From: Gammaproteobacteria bacterium
GTDB taxonomy: Bacteria; Pseudomonadota; Gammaproteobacteria; Competibacterales; Competibacteraceae
Length of the DNA: 7,171 bases
NCBI GenBank assembly: GCA_020047885.1
Contig: JAIFNF010000129.1
Coordinates: 1-7,171 of the forward strand
Direction: 5' to 3'
This document shows positions 1 through 6,275 of this stretch, in pieces (position 1 is the stretch's first letter; every line of letters starts with the position of its first letter). Below the pieces are notes generated by a model. The model did not search any database. It saw nothing but the letters and a program-made list of their open reading frames with translations, and was not told the DNA's origin. Both the position numbers and the translations under genes were made by a program.

Positions 1-827
1 TCGATCCGTTGATATTGCTGTTTGGTAGGCATGCCATGCTGGCCGATGACCCCGAGTTGATCGCTGGCCGCTTCACTTGGCACCTCATGAGCTTGTCTTT
101 CGCCGTGCTGGATGAGGCCGTTTTCATTCAAGACCCCAGGCAGGCAGACCGCATCAAGTCCCGCGTGACTGCCAAGACCATGCAGTATGAGCAAAAGGGC
201 ATGGACCCGGTGCAGGGGGTCAACCGCTGCGCCTATGTGATGCTAACCAACCATGAATATGTTTGGCAGGCCACCAGTGACGAGCGCCGGGCGGTGGTGA
301 TCGAAGTCGGTGAGTCGTTACGGGGTAACCTTGAATTCTGGGGTCGCTACCACGCTTGGGCTGAGGGCCCTGGCCCCGCTGCACTGCTCAATTACCTACA
401 GGGCGTTGACCTGACCGGATTCAATCCCCGCCAAATCCCCAAGGGCGAAGCCCTGCGCAAACAGGTTGAACAGACCGCGCTGCGCATGCCTGCGGCGGCA
501 TGGTGGCACCAGTGCTTGACCGAGGGGGCCATTCGTTGGCGCGATGGCGGCGCGGACCGCGTGGTTCATCTTGACGACACGGCTGAAACAGAGATCGACC
601 GGGCAGCGTTGCGGCTGTCTTACGAGCAGAGCGCCGGGGCGCGTGGGCGTGTTACATCCGACTGGGCATCCGTGGCACGACGTGTTAGTGGGTGGGCCGG
701 GCCGGATGGCATTCGCAAAACCCGGGTCCGAGCTGGTTCGGCACGTGAGTGGCGCGACGTGCTGCCTTCACTCACTGCACTACGTGCGGCCTTCACCGTT
801 GCAACCCAAGTGCAGGTAGCCGAGTGA
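1..827 (+). CDS. SF3 helicase, C-terminal part of a D5/DUF5906-type primase-helicase (5' truncated)
   Basis: The frame is open to the left window edge (first full codon at 3), so the TTG at 9 is probably not the true start and the N-terminal part lies outside the window. Numbering residues from that TTG, there is a Walker B-like strand SFAVLDEAVF (30-39), a sensor-1-type segment VMLTNHEYVW (77-86) with Asn81, and an arginine-finger-like DERR (91-94). The segment LTGFNPRQIPK and the basic C-terminal region (about 195-262) resemble the wing-like DNA-binding end of these proteins. The family provides the replicative helicase, often fused to a primase, of phages, phage satellites and some plasmids, acting as an ATP-driven ring at the origin. 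The Walker A loop would be upstream of the window. The gene is GC-rich (41 of 60 bases in 481-540). The iteron-like repeat block that starts 22 bases after the stop supports a replication role. Confidence 0.85.
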   Translation, partial: DPLILLFGRHAMLADDPELIAGRFTWHLMSLSFAVLDEAVFIQDPRQADRIKSRVTAKTMQYEQKGMDPVQGVNRCAYVMLTNHEYVWQATSDERRAVVIEVGESLRGNLEFWGRYHAWAEGPGPAALLNYLQGVDLTGFNPRQIPKGEALRKQVEQTALRMPAAAWWHQCLTEGAIRWRDGGADRVVHLDDTAETEIDRAALRLSYEQSAGARGRVTSDWASVARRVSGWAGPDGIRKTRVRAGSAREWRDVLPSLTALRAAFTVATQVQVAE

Positions 828-849
828 TTCTGTTAACCAATTTACACGT

Positions 850-882
850 CCGGTCCGGGTGGGTCAGGCATGGGCTAAGCAT
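850..882 (+). repeat. iteron-like repeat, copy 1 (plus orientation, outer)
   Basis: It begins with the 17-mer CCGGTCCGGGTGGGTCA (850-866), identical to copy 2 exactly 75 bases downstream. It ends with TGGGCTAAGCAT (871-882), which is a perfect inverted match to 1116-1127 in copy 4. Confidence 0.75.
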
Positions 883-924
883 CAGCTATCCAAGTTATAG
901 CAACAAACCGTTATTGGCACTGCC

Positions 925-961
925 CCGGTCCGGGTGGGTCAAGTGGTCTAAGTATTTTTAC
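925..961 (+). repeat. iteron-like repeat, copy 2 (plus orientation, inner)
   Basis: The 17-mer CCGGTCCGGGTGGGTCA (925-941) is identical to copy 1. It is followed by GTCTAAG and then GTATTTTT (952-959), which is an inverted match to AAAAATAC at 1030-1037 in copy 3. Confidence 0.75.
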
Positions 962-1010
962 ACATTAATAAATTAATATGCTATCAATACCATAGCTAAC
1001 CCACTATACC
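951..1010. other. AT-rich core between the repeat arms (possible unwinding element)
   Basis: This is the most AT-rich part of the intergenic region. It includes ATTAATAAATTAAT (964-977) and a 5-bp inverted repeat GCTAT/ATAGC (980-984 and 992-996) with a 7-base loop. It lies at the symmetry centre of the four flanking repeats. A DNA-unwinding role is inferred from position and composition only. Confidence 0.35.
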
Positions 1011-1029
1011 CGCACACTTGCCAACTTGC

Positions 1030-1067
1030 AAAAATACCCGGACTACTTAGCCAACCCGGACCACGCC
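1030..1067 (-). repeat. iteron-like repeat, copy 3 (minus orientation, inner)
   Basis: Read on the minus strand it gives GGTCCGGGTTGGCTAAG and then a second AGTCCGGGTATTTTT, so the core GTCCGGGT occurs twice (ACCCGGAC at 1036-1043 and at 1054-1061 on the plus strand). It pairs with copy 2 across the AT-rich centre. Confidence 0.7.
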
Positions 1068-1110
1068 TTTATCCACGCCATTTCTTGCTATTAATTTTGA
1101 CATTTATCTT

Positions 1111-1140
1111 GGACCATGCTTAGCCCACCCCGGACCACCC
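1111..1140 (-). repeat. iteron-like repeat, copy 4 (minus orientation, outer)
   Basis: Read on the minus strand it gives GGTCCGGGGTGGGCTAAG followed by CATGGTCC. TGGGCTAAGCAT is shared perfectly with copy 1 in inverted orientation (1116-1127 against 871-882), and GGACC occurs at both ends of the copy. Confidence 0.7.
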
Positions 1141-1183
1141 CCAATTCCGTTTTCTCAACCCGCACACAACGTGCACAAACCTG

Positions 1184-1188
1184 AAAGG
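1184..1188 (+). promoter_or_regulatory. ribosome binding site deciding the start at 1195
   Basis: AAAGG lies six bases before ATG 1195. The alternative GTG at 1171, eight codons earlier in the same frame, has no comparable purine-rich site, so the ATG is preferred. Confidence 0.55.
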
Positions 1189-1194
1189 CACCCC

Positions 1195-1875
1195 ATGACA
1201 CCCCACCACTACCTTTTTGACACCCCACAGGGGCAGTCAAAACTCAACGCCATTGGAGACCGTTTACGCGCGAACTTGGGCAAAAGCCGCGACCCCCTGG
1301 TGCGTGCGGCGGCATATTTTGAGAACTACCAAGAGCGATATGTAGAGCCCGGTCTGGAGAGGCTACATGGCCCTGACGGTGTCTACCACTTTAAAGACGC
1401 CGCGCTTTACATCCACTGGGCAGCATCCGAGTTTGTTGGAGCTGGCGAAGCACATAGCCGTCCAGAATCCCGCCGTCCTCTGGAGGCGCTGATGTATATC
1501 AGCAAGGGCTACGGAGGGCGCTACATGCCGGGTATGAAAGGCTTGCGCAGTGCTTTGGTCGAATCGGGTGCAACAGCACGGGGGCTTGAGGTTTTCGATG
1601 GCCAGTGCCAGGACTTTGCCGACACTTTCGAGACCCAACTACAGGCCGCTGGCATCGTCAATTCAAAAGGGCAAAACCCACAAGCTGTAGCTGATGTGAT
1701 TGAGATGTTCGCCCAACAGTTGTACTGTGCATGTGATTGGATGGAGTCAACGCGCCAGCACTTCACGGCCCATGGTGTGCGACGTGACCTAGATGAAGCC
1801 CTAGAAAGGCTGCACAACCCGCCGGACTACGGCGACAAGCCACCCCGGCGGAAAAAGAAAAAGAGCTGGCGCTAA
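1195..1875 (+). CDS. hypothetical protein, 226 residues, basic C-terminal tail
   Basis: I do not recognise this family. The start at ATG 1195 is chosen because AAAGG sits six bases upstream; a GTG at 1171 would add eight residues. The protein is soluble-looking, with no signal peptide or membrane segment. It seems mostly helical, with many aromatic residues in the first third and an N-terminal HHYLFDTPQG. A central Gly-rich ISKGYGGRYMPGMKG segment is followed by a cysteine-containing helix (LYCACDW). It ends in a proline-rich stretch and the very basic tail KPPRRKKKKSWR, which suggests nucleic-acid contact. The candidate origin lies immediately upstream, so a replication accessory or copy-control role is possible but unproven. 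The -1 frame stays open across the stop codon, joining the next small ORF (see findings). Confidence 0.75.
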   Translation: MTPHHYLFDTPQGQSKLNAIGDRLRANLGKSRDPLVRAAAYFENYQERYVEPGLERLHGPDGVYHFKDAALYIHWAASEFVGAGEAHSRPESRRPLEALMYISKGYGGRYMPGMKGLRSALVESGATARGLEVFDGQCQDFADTFETQLQAAGIVNSKGQNPQAVADVIEMFAQQLYCACDWMESTRQHFTAHGVRRDLDEALERLHNPPDYGDKPPRRKKKKSWR

Positions 1876-1943
1876 CGTCACCTAAGTTTTTCGGCCATGC
1901 TGAATGGCGTGACAACCTGCACGACAGCGGGCAGAATGGAGAT

Positions 1944-2168
1944 ATGCAACCACAAGACCATCAGCAGCCCTCCGACATGAGACCGCCTATCGCGGAGATG
2001 CTTCGCGGGTTGGCAGCTATCGAGGAATCATCAGTTGCCCTGGAACAGATACGGCAGAGTATTGGTGCACCGTGCCTCGCTGCATTGTGCGAACAGGCTG
2101 AAACGGAGGGTAGGCAGGACGTCCACCAAGTCGATTTGAAATCGCGAAGTCTGCGACCGCCAATATGA
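1944..2168 (+). CDS. small hypothetical protein, 74 residues, or frameshifted continuation of the preceding gene
   Basis: From ATG 1944 this reads a hydrophilic N-terminus (MQPQDHQQPSDMRPP) and then a helical, coiled-coil-like segment (IAEMLRGLAAIEESSVALEQ) of about 35 residues. No family is recognised. The GGAG before the ATG leaves only two bases of spacing, so initiation here would be poor. The frame is open upstream to 1797, with no ATG, GTG or TTG before 1944, and it runs through the A-rich end of the previous gene in its -1 frame. It may therefore be a separate small gene, the tail of a frameshifted larger gene, or noncoding. About 60 bases separate it from the next plus-strand ORF. Confidence 0.35.
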   Translation: MQPQDHQQPSDMRPPIAEMLRGLAAIEESSVALEQIRQSIGAPCLAALCEQAETEGRQDVHQVDLKSRSLRPPI

Positions 2169-2217
2169 AATCAAAGAAGCTGCACCATTTGAGATACCGA
2201 CGTGCAATCAAGCAGTT

Positions 2218-2886
2218 TTAGCCGCAATGCCACAAACCACCTTCAATAGCGATCAGGTCGTTCCCCATGTTGTTCACGGTGGCGACGATGCGCCCGTCGG
2301 GAAATGCCCGACCCTTACCCACTTCGGCCGCCCCAATCGGAGTGTCCCGTACCTCGATGACGACCCGCCCCCCGAGACTCTTGGCAATATCATCCGCGAC
2401 GAACTTGCCCACCTTGGTTTAAAACTGAGCAAGTGCGATGCCGCGCCACATGTGGCGCCAGCGGGCATTCCGAAGTGGTTGCGACGTGGCGGCACCGCCG
2501 GGCAGAATCAGGTTCTGGCGGCAGAAAACAAGTGCCTGACAGACAGGCAAATCCCCGTGTGTTTTGACAAGGTGAAGACGGTTGCCAGTCCAAAGCAGCT
2601 TGCGGCTCAGCTCCTCGATAAAGATGGATTCTTGCCCAGTCGCAACTTGGGTAGCGCAGTGACTGAAACAAAAGCTGCAGGACTGAATGCCATGATCAAA
2701 ACCACCTTCAATAACGGGTTGATCATTCCCGCCTCTGTCCGCAACCACGGTGACATCCCTATTGCTGGTCCCGCCTGTTGGCACAACCCCCCCGCCAGCC
2801 GTCAAGCCCACACAGGCCAGATTCCGCACTACCTTAGGGCTGGTTACCGGACGGTGCCCCAGCGCATCAGCGGCTTTATCCGGGGG
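2218..2886 (-). pseudogene. possible decayed minus-strand gene with an internal stop and a duplicated motif
   Basis: On the minus strand one frame is open from just after a TAG TAG pair (2892-2887) to TAA at 2218, with a single internal TAA at 2419-2421. The segment after that stop (GKFVADDIAKSLGGRVVIEV onward) looks strongly protein-like. Two segments share the pattern R-x-V-x-T-V...GND...IEGG, at about 2293-2237 and 2756-2702. The copies differ by silent changes in this frame (AAC/AAT, GAC/GAT), which favours past coding on this strand. No family is recognised and no convincing start codon with a ribosome site was found at the 5' end. It competes with the intact plus-strand ORF at 2227-2907. 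Confidence 0.3.
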
Positions 2887-2907
2887 CTACTAGGGCGCCA
2901 GCGTTAA
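2227..2907 (+). CDS. uncertain ORF, 226 residues, no recognised domain
   Basis: This ORF runs uninterrupted from ATG to TAA but has no ribosome binding site in the 20 bases before the ATG. The product is rich in Pro, Ala and Gly and has no membrane segment or known motif. Two segments starting TTFN (about residues 5-20 and 159-175) are related, because the DNA repeats there in the same frame. The codon-aligned antisense frame is nearly as open and shows the better conserved version of that repeat, so this ORF may be the shadow of a decayed minus-strand gene. Its TAA (2905-2907) overlaps the stop of the convergent gene at 2904. Treat it as a low-confidence alternative to the pseudogene call over the same bases. 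Confidence 0.3.
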   Translation: MPQTTFNSDQVVPHVVHGGDDAPVGKCPTLTHFGRPNRSVPYLDDDPPPETLGNIIRDELAHLGLKLSKCDAAPHVAPAGIPKWLRRGGTAGQNQVLAAENKCLTDRQIPVCFDKVKTVASPKQLAAQLLDKDGFLPSRNLGSAVTETKAAGLNAMIKTTFNNGLIIPASVRNHGDIPIAGPACWHNPPASRQAHTGQIPHYLRAGYRTVPQRISGFIRGLLGRQR

Positions 2908-3113
2908 CAGTCTGGCAGTTGTGGGCTGGCCTTGCGTGCGTAGTCTGCACGACGTTCGATCACTGTCGGGTGCGGGCGTAATCCCCGGGCAGCCAACCAT
3001 GCAATCCTCGCGTCAATGGCCTGTACCGTTCTTTGGGCAGATTCTGGCGTATCTTCGTACTTCGCGCGATGGCGAATAAAGTCTTCAATTTCATCCGGTT
3101 CTGGCGTATCCAT
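2904..3113 (-). CDS. small hypothetical protein, 69 residues
   Basis: The product begins with an acidic segment (MDTPEPDEIEDFIRHRAKYE) and continues as an Arg/Ala-rich amphipathic helical region (RTVQAIDARIAWLAARGLRP) with a basic end. This reads like a genuine small cytoplasmic protein, though I recognise no family. No clear Shine-Dalgarno sequence precedes ATG 3113. The bases just before the start read TAGACACT, and TAGACAC equals one half of the palindrome found at 6286-6299, so control by the Xre protein encoded at 6331 is possible. Its stop codon overlaps that of the convergent plus-strand ORF (shared TTAA at 2904-2907). It lies 99 bases downstream of the exonuclease gene on the same strand. 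Confidence 0.6.
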   Translation of the reverse strand: MDTPEPDEIEDFIRHRAKYEDTPESAQRTVQAIDARIAWLAARGLRPHPTVIERRADYARKASPQLPDC

Positions 3114-3212
3114 AGTGTCTAGCCGGTAGTGTTGCCGTTGCGAAAAGTGATGTTTGAGCTGATATGCGGCATGCAGAGTCTAGACTTTATATGCGCTATG
3201 TTGGGTATGACG

Positions 3213-5873
3213 TCAGTCAATGGCAGACAAGTATTCAGTAGCTGTGGCCGTCAACATTTCAAACTTTTTACCCCTATCTGGAAACCAAACAGTCAAATAT
3301 TGATCGTTAATGTTCGAAATGGTACCGAGGCCAAGTTCAGTACCTTTTTTCTTATGCCTGACTCTTGTACCTTCCTGAAATAGCGAGGTGACAAATTCCG
3401 CCGTTAGTACCTCGTCGTCCATTCCTTCAACATCTGTTACATGAGGTGGTAATTCTGAACTGGAGTCGGATTGGTGTATTTCATATTTGGTGCCGATTTC
3501 CGAAACTTTGGCGACCCCAGCTTGGGATAGAAAACTCTCAGCGATTGCATGAGACATAACCTTTTTGGCCACCGCAACTAAATCTGACCCGAAGTTGATA
3601 ACATCAGTTCCTATATAAGAGCATTTTTCAAAATCACCGATAAAACCAATTTCTATATCAACTAAAAACTGTTTGGCGACTCGCTGTGCGAGATCAATGA
3701 GATTGCCTCCAAACAGTTCAGCATCATCGTCGAAATTTGGAAAAATCATACTCTTAAGTAGCTCAACATCACCAATTTTTGGTTGGATAATCCAGTACAT
3801 GCGATGAGCTGTTTGTTCAAAAAAGTATATTAAATCACTACCATAATTTTCGAGATCGTTAACAGTTACTAGACCACCTTGCTTGCCGGCCTGCATTACC
3901 GGGACGTAGCCGCATTTCGGTATGCCAAGATTGAGGCGAGCACTATTTTGCGTGTCAACAGGCAACCTATTATCAGAGTGTACCGACCGATCAGCAATGC
4001 TTGGAGCAGTTGACGTCAGCAGCTTTTCTATGGACAACTTATTTCGGGTCGCCACAAAAGCAGTGATTTTTTTCAACTGCTCTGATGTATTCTCAAATTC
4101 AGTGCATCGAGTGCCCGTACCTAAAGCAGTGAACGGTGGGGTCTCCACTTTGTTCATGGCACGCTCCGCCTGGTATTCAGCCGTCCTTTGCAAGTGTTTA
4201 TTGGTTGTTTGATGCACAACCTGTGCCGCTCTGGCATCAAATGATTTCTTGATCAAGGCAGGTTTTACTATGTCAGTGACTTTTTTAATTGGAGGTTCTG
4301 AACCTTCTCGCTGTGTAAATTCGTTTACTTTAGAGTTATGTTTTTCATCCACCATACCTGAAAAAAGGCGTGAACGAAGCAATCTACTTAGGCGAGTATT
4401 TTCTGCCTGTGCCAGCAAACTTTCCTTTCCAACATTTTCAGGATTACTATTAACTTTCCATAGCATTGCAGGAGAAAATCCAAGTGAAAGAAATTCATCC
4501 CAATCATCATCGACCTTCTTTGATACCCATTCAATAAATTCTTTAAGAGCAAGTTGAACATTGCTACCATATACCACTATGTTACGTGACCTAGTGTTTT
4601 CTCCGGTAACTACTGCAAATCCAGGGTATTCTGGTACCGACTGAAGTATCAGCTTTAAACCTGCGACATTCATTGGATCGCACAGTTGGTTTTTGTAGAG
4701 TCGGCGACTTTGTCCCTTTGTTACATCGGTCTTCGTAATGCTTACCAGAGGTTGTGCAATTTGCGAACTCACCGGAACCAAGCTTGGTGTCATCGACAAA
4801 GGTACCACACCCCTAACTGCCAATATTTCCTTGTCACGTTGAGAGATACACGATTGATATGCTATTGATTTCTTTTTGTAGTCTTCATACCATCCTCTTC
4901 CAAAAAACGCCAAAATCGCTCCACAAATGGCTGACCAGATGAAATGACTACCATCATTCATTCGAGGACTCAGGTTTTCAAATAAAATCCAAACTCCAGT
5001 GTGGCAACCTAGCCACCAGAATAAAAAGTTTCCAGAAGATGTCAATGACTTTAGCTTATCATCGTATCTATTTTTAATCTCTATCTCATTGTTGCGTATA
5101 CTTTTTTCTACAGCTTCAGCTTCCTTTTTTTTGACATTTTCCGTTTCAATATATTGTTTTTTGTTTGTAGCAGTTATTCGTGTCTCTTCAGCAGTTCGGG
5201 TGGTATTAGCACCATTGTTCCGCCAGGTTTCATAATCTTCTGAATTCTTGTTGCTTATGTGTGGAAGATTTGTTTTTTGTAGTCGATTTTTTGATTTTGA
5301 AATTAAATTGGATTTACCTGACGGTGAAATCACCCCTAACTGAATTAACTCAAAATAGCAATTCATACATGCAATAGTATCTATCATTGCGTCATGAGCG
5401 CCACTAAAACCGTGTTTGAAAAGTTTATAATGCAGTTCAGCAAGTGCGGGACGTTTGAAACCCTCTCTGCCATTTAGCTTGGGTAATCGACACCAGTTAA
5501 TTGTCGAAATCATTGTGCAGATTCGAAGGTGATTTTGAAATGGAAAGCTTAGACCGGCGGAGTCATAGTCGTGCTCCAAAATTCCGAGGTCAAACTGCAG
5601 GTTGTGAGCAACGACTGTGCTTGCTCTAGCAGCGTCTTTAGCCAACATTGTTAATACTTGCGCGCGAGGTCTACCTTCTTTCGACGCGATCGTGTCATTG
5701 ATTCCATGAATAGAAGCGACGCGAGCAGGGATAGAAAAACCTTCCGGTTTGACGATGTGGCACTGCTTTGAATACACTTGTCCGGTTCTGTCGCAGAGTA
5801 TCCACGCCACTTGAACGATATGATCTTGAAAACGACTTAGGCCAGTAGTTTCAGTATCTAAGAACAGAAGCAT
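3213..5873 (-). CDS. DEDDh (DnaQ-like) 3'-5' exonuclease fused to membrane segments and a Tudor-like domain
   Basis: The 886-residue protein starts directly on the exonuclease fold (MLLFLDTETTGL), which fixes the start. All DEDDh catalytic positions are visible: Asp6 and Glu8 (DTETTG), Asp95 (AHNLQFD), and His160 and Asp165 (HDAMID). Residues 184-275 form a polar, Lys/Glu-rich helical linker. Two hydrophobic segments at about 283-298 and 311-325 could anchor the protein in the inner membrane as a hairpin with both large parts in the cytoplasm. Residues 340-830 are unrecognised and contain repeated [YF]G[SG][DN]L motifs (about 677, 721 and 761, with a looser one at 435). Residues 834-886 (EGTRVRHKKKGTELGLGTIS onward) match the pattern of the small Tudor-like domain at the C-terminus of UvrD/PcrA-type helicases. 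The gene is AT-rich (17 of 60 GC in 5101-5160), unlike its GC-rich neighbours, suggesting transfer. It follows the 99-residue gene by 47 bases. A nucleic-acid degrading, possibly defensive role is inferred. Confidence 0.93.
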   Translation of the reverse strand: MLLFLDTETTGLSRFQDHIVQVAWILCDRTGQVYSKQCHIVKPEGFSIPARVASIHGINDTIASKEGRPRAQVLTMLAKDAARASTVVAHNLQFDLGILEHDYDSAGLSFPFQNHLRICTMISTINWCRLPKLNGREGFKRPALAELHYKLFKHGFSGAHDAMIDTIACMNCYFELIQLGVISPSGKSNLISKSKNRLQKTNLPHISNKNSEDYETWRNNGANTTRTAEETRITATNKKQYIETENVKKKEAEAVEKSIRNNEIEIKNRYDDKLKSLTSSGNFLFWWLGCHTGVWILFENLSPRMNDGSHFIWSAICGAILAFFGRGWYEDYKKKSIAYQSCISQRDKEILAVRGVVPLSMTPSLVPVSSQIAQPLVSITKTDVTKGQSRRLYKNQLCDPMNVAGLKLILQSVPEYPGFAVVTGENTRSRNIVVYGSNVQLALKEFIEWVSKKVDDDWDEFLSLGFSPAMLWKVNSNPENVGKESLLAQAENTRLSRLLRSRLFSGMVDEKHNSKVNEFTQREGSEPPIKKVTDIVKPALIKKSFDARAAQVVHQTTNKHLQRTAEYQAERAMNKVETPPFTALGTGTRCTEFENTSEQLKKITAFVATRNKLSIEKLLTSTAPSIADRSVHSDNRLPVDTQNSARLNLGIPKCGYVPVMQAGKQGGLVTVNDLENYGSDLIYFFEQTAHRMYWIIQPKIGDVELLKSMIFPNFDDDAELFGGNLIDLAQRVAKQFLVDIEIGFIGDFEKCSYIGTDVINFGSDLVAVAKKVMSHAIAESFLSQAGVAKVSEIGTKYEIHQSDSSSELPPHVTDVEGMDDEVLTAEFVTSLFQEGTRVRHKKKGTELGLGTISNINDQYLTVWFPDRGKKFEMLTATATEYLSAID

Positions 5874-5920
5874 ATACGCATCGCCAATGAAATATCTATT
5901 TGGCGGAATTGTTTAGAGTT

Positions 5921-6220
5921 TTAGAGTGCGCCCTTCGGAGCGAACATCCAGATGTTACGTAGCTTGTCCTGTTCCTCTGGGGTCAGCGCTCTGACCTGAG
6001 ACAGTGCTGTCAGCGATACCCATTCCGCTTGAAGCTCAGCGAACCGAATATTCCATGCTCGTTCCGCAGCCGCCTCACGGGTTGCCGCTGCGTCCAGCTT
6101 CGCCTCGACTTCCGCTTTTTGGAACAGATTTACCGCGTGCCGCAGCTCCGCCGATATTGTCTTGCCCTCCTCCAGATCCTCCAGTGCCAGAAGAATTTGA
6201 TCCCTCGTTGGTTTGATCAT
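5921..6220 (-). CDS. hypothetical 99-residue helical protein, upstream partner of the exonuclease gene
   Basis: ATG 6220 is chosen because AGGGAG lies four bases upstream; an in-frame ATG at 6244 has no such site. The product is charged and helical. It begins MIKPTRDQILLALEDLEEGK, continues through an Ala/Glu-rich coiled-coil-like stretch (about 35-65) and ends with LTPEEQDKLRNIWMFAPKGA. There is no signal peptide or membrane segment and I recognise no family. It shares a strand with the exonuclease gene, 47 bases upstream of it with no obvious terminator between, so an operon is likely. Its upstream region is divergent from the Xre regulator gene and contains the 14-bp palindrome, implying repression by that regulator. 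It could be a partner or modulator of the exonuclease, but this rests on position only. Confidence 0.8.
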   Translation of the reverse strand: MIKPTRDQILLALEDLEEGKTISAELRHAVNLFQKAEVEAKLDAAATREAAAERAWNIRFAELQAEWVSLTALSQVRALTPEEQDKLRNIWMFAPKGAL

Positions 6221-6224
6221 TGGT

Positions 6225-6230
6225 CTCCCT
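6225..6230 (-). promoter_or_regulatory. ribosome binding site deciding the start at 6220
   Basis: AGGGAG on the minus strand lies four bases before ATG 6220 and is the strongest Shine-Dalgarno match in the window. It rules in favour of the 99-residue product over a 107-residue one. Confidence 0.65.
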
Positions 6231-6275
6231 TTTCGCCCATACAAAGCACCATATCAATGTCGCGTACCTAGCATA

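Larger units (their letters stand above)
850..1140. other. candidate replication origin: symmetric iteron-like repeats around an AT-rich core
   Basis: This gene-free stretch holds four copies of a GGTCCGGGT-containing repeat. Two read on the plus strand (852-882 and 927-960) and two on the minus strand (1030-1067 and 1111-1140). The outer pair and the inner pair are both centred near 995-999, so the arrangement is a nested, interrupted dyad. The centre is AT-rich, with ATTAAT repeated at 964-977 and a small hairpin GCTAT/ATAGC at 980-996. Iterons flanking an easily melted segment beside an initiator helicase gene are the known layout of origins in phage satellites such as P4 and SaPI elements. 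Assignment as an origin here is inference. A regulatory or resolution role is the alternative. Confidence 0.5.

Noticed and set aside
850..941. Exact 17-bp direct repeat that might suggest a CRISPR-like array
   Set aside because: There are only two direct copies, the other two copies are inverted and diverged, and no cas gene is present. An iteron arrangement explains it better.
2017..2211. Minus-strand 64-codon ORF opposite the small gene at 1944
   Set aside because: It has no ribosome site and unusual composition, and is most simply a shadow of the plus-strand frame.
2608..2694. Minus-strand 28-codon ORF (MAFSPAAFVSV...) after GAAGGTGG in the second motif copy
   Set aside because: The ribosome-like site is well placed, but the ORF is very short and the equivalent ATG is lost (ATT) in the other copy of the repeat, so no small gene is claimed.
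3208..4018. Palindrome TGACGTCA at 3208-3215 and again at 4011-4018
   Set aside because: The second copy is inside the exonuclease coding region and the first overlaps its stop. An 8-bp palindrome twice, with no promoter context, is easily chance.
3129..5235. Several plus-strand ORFs of 60-102 codons across the exonuclease gene
   Set aside because: They lie antisense to a long gene with intact catalytic motifs, lack ribosome sites and have no recognisable products.
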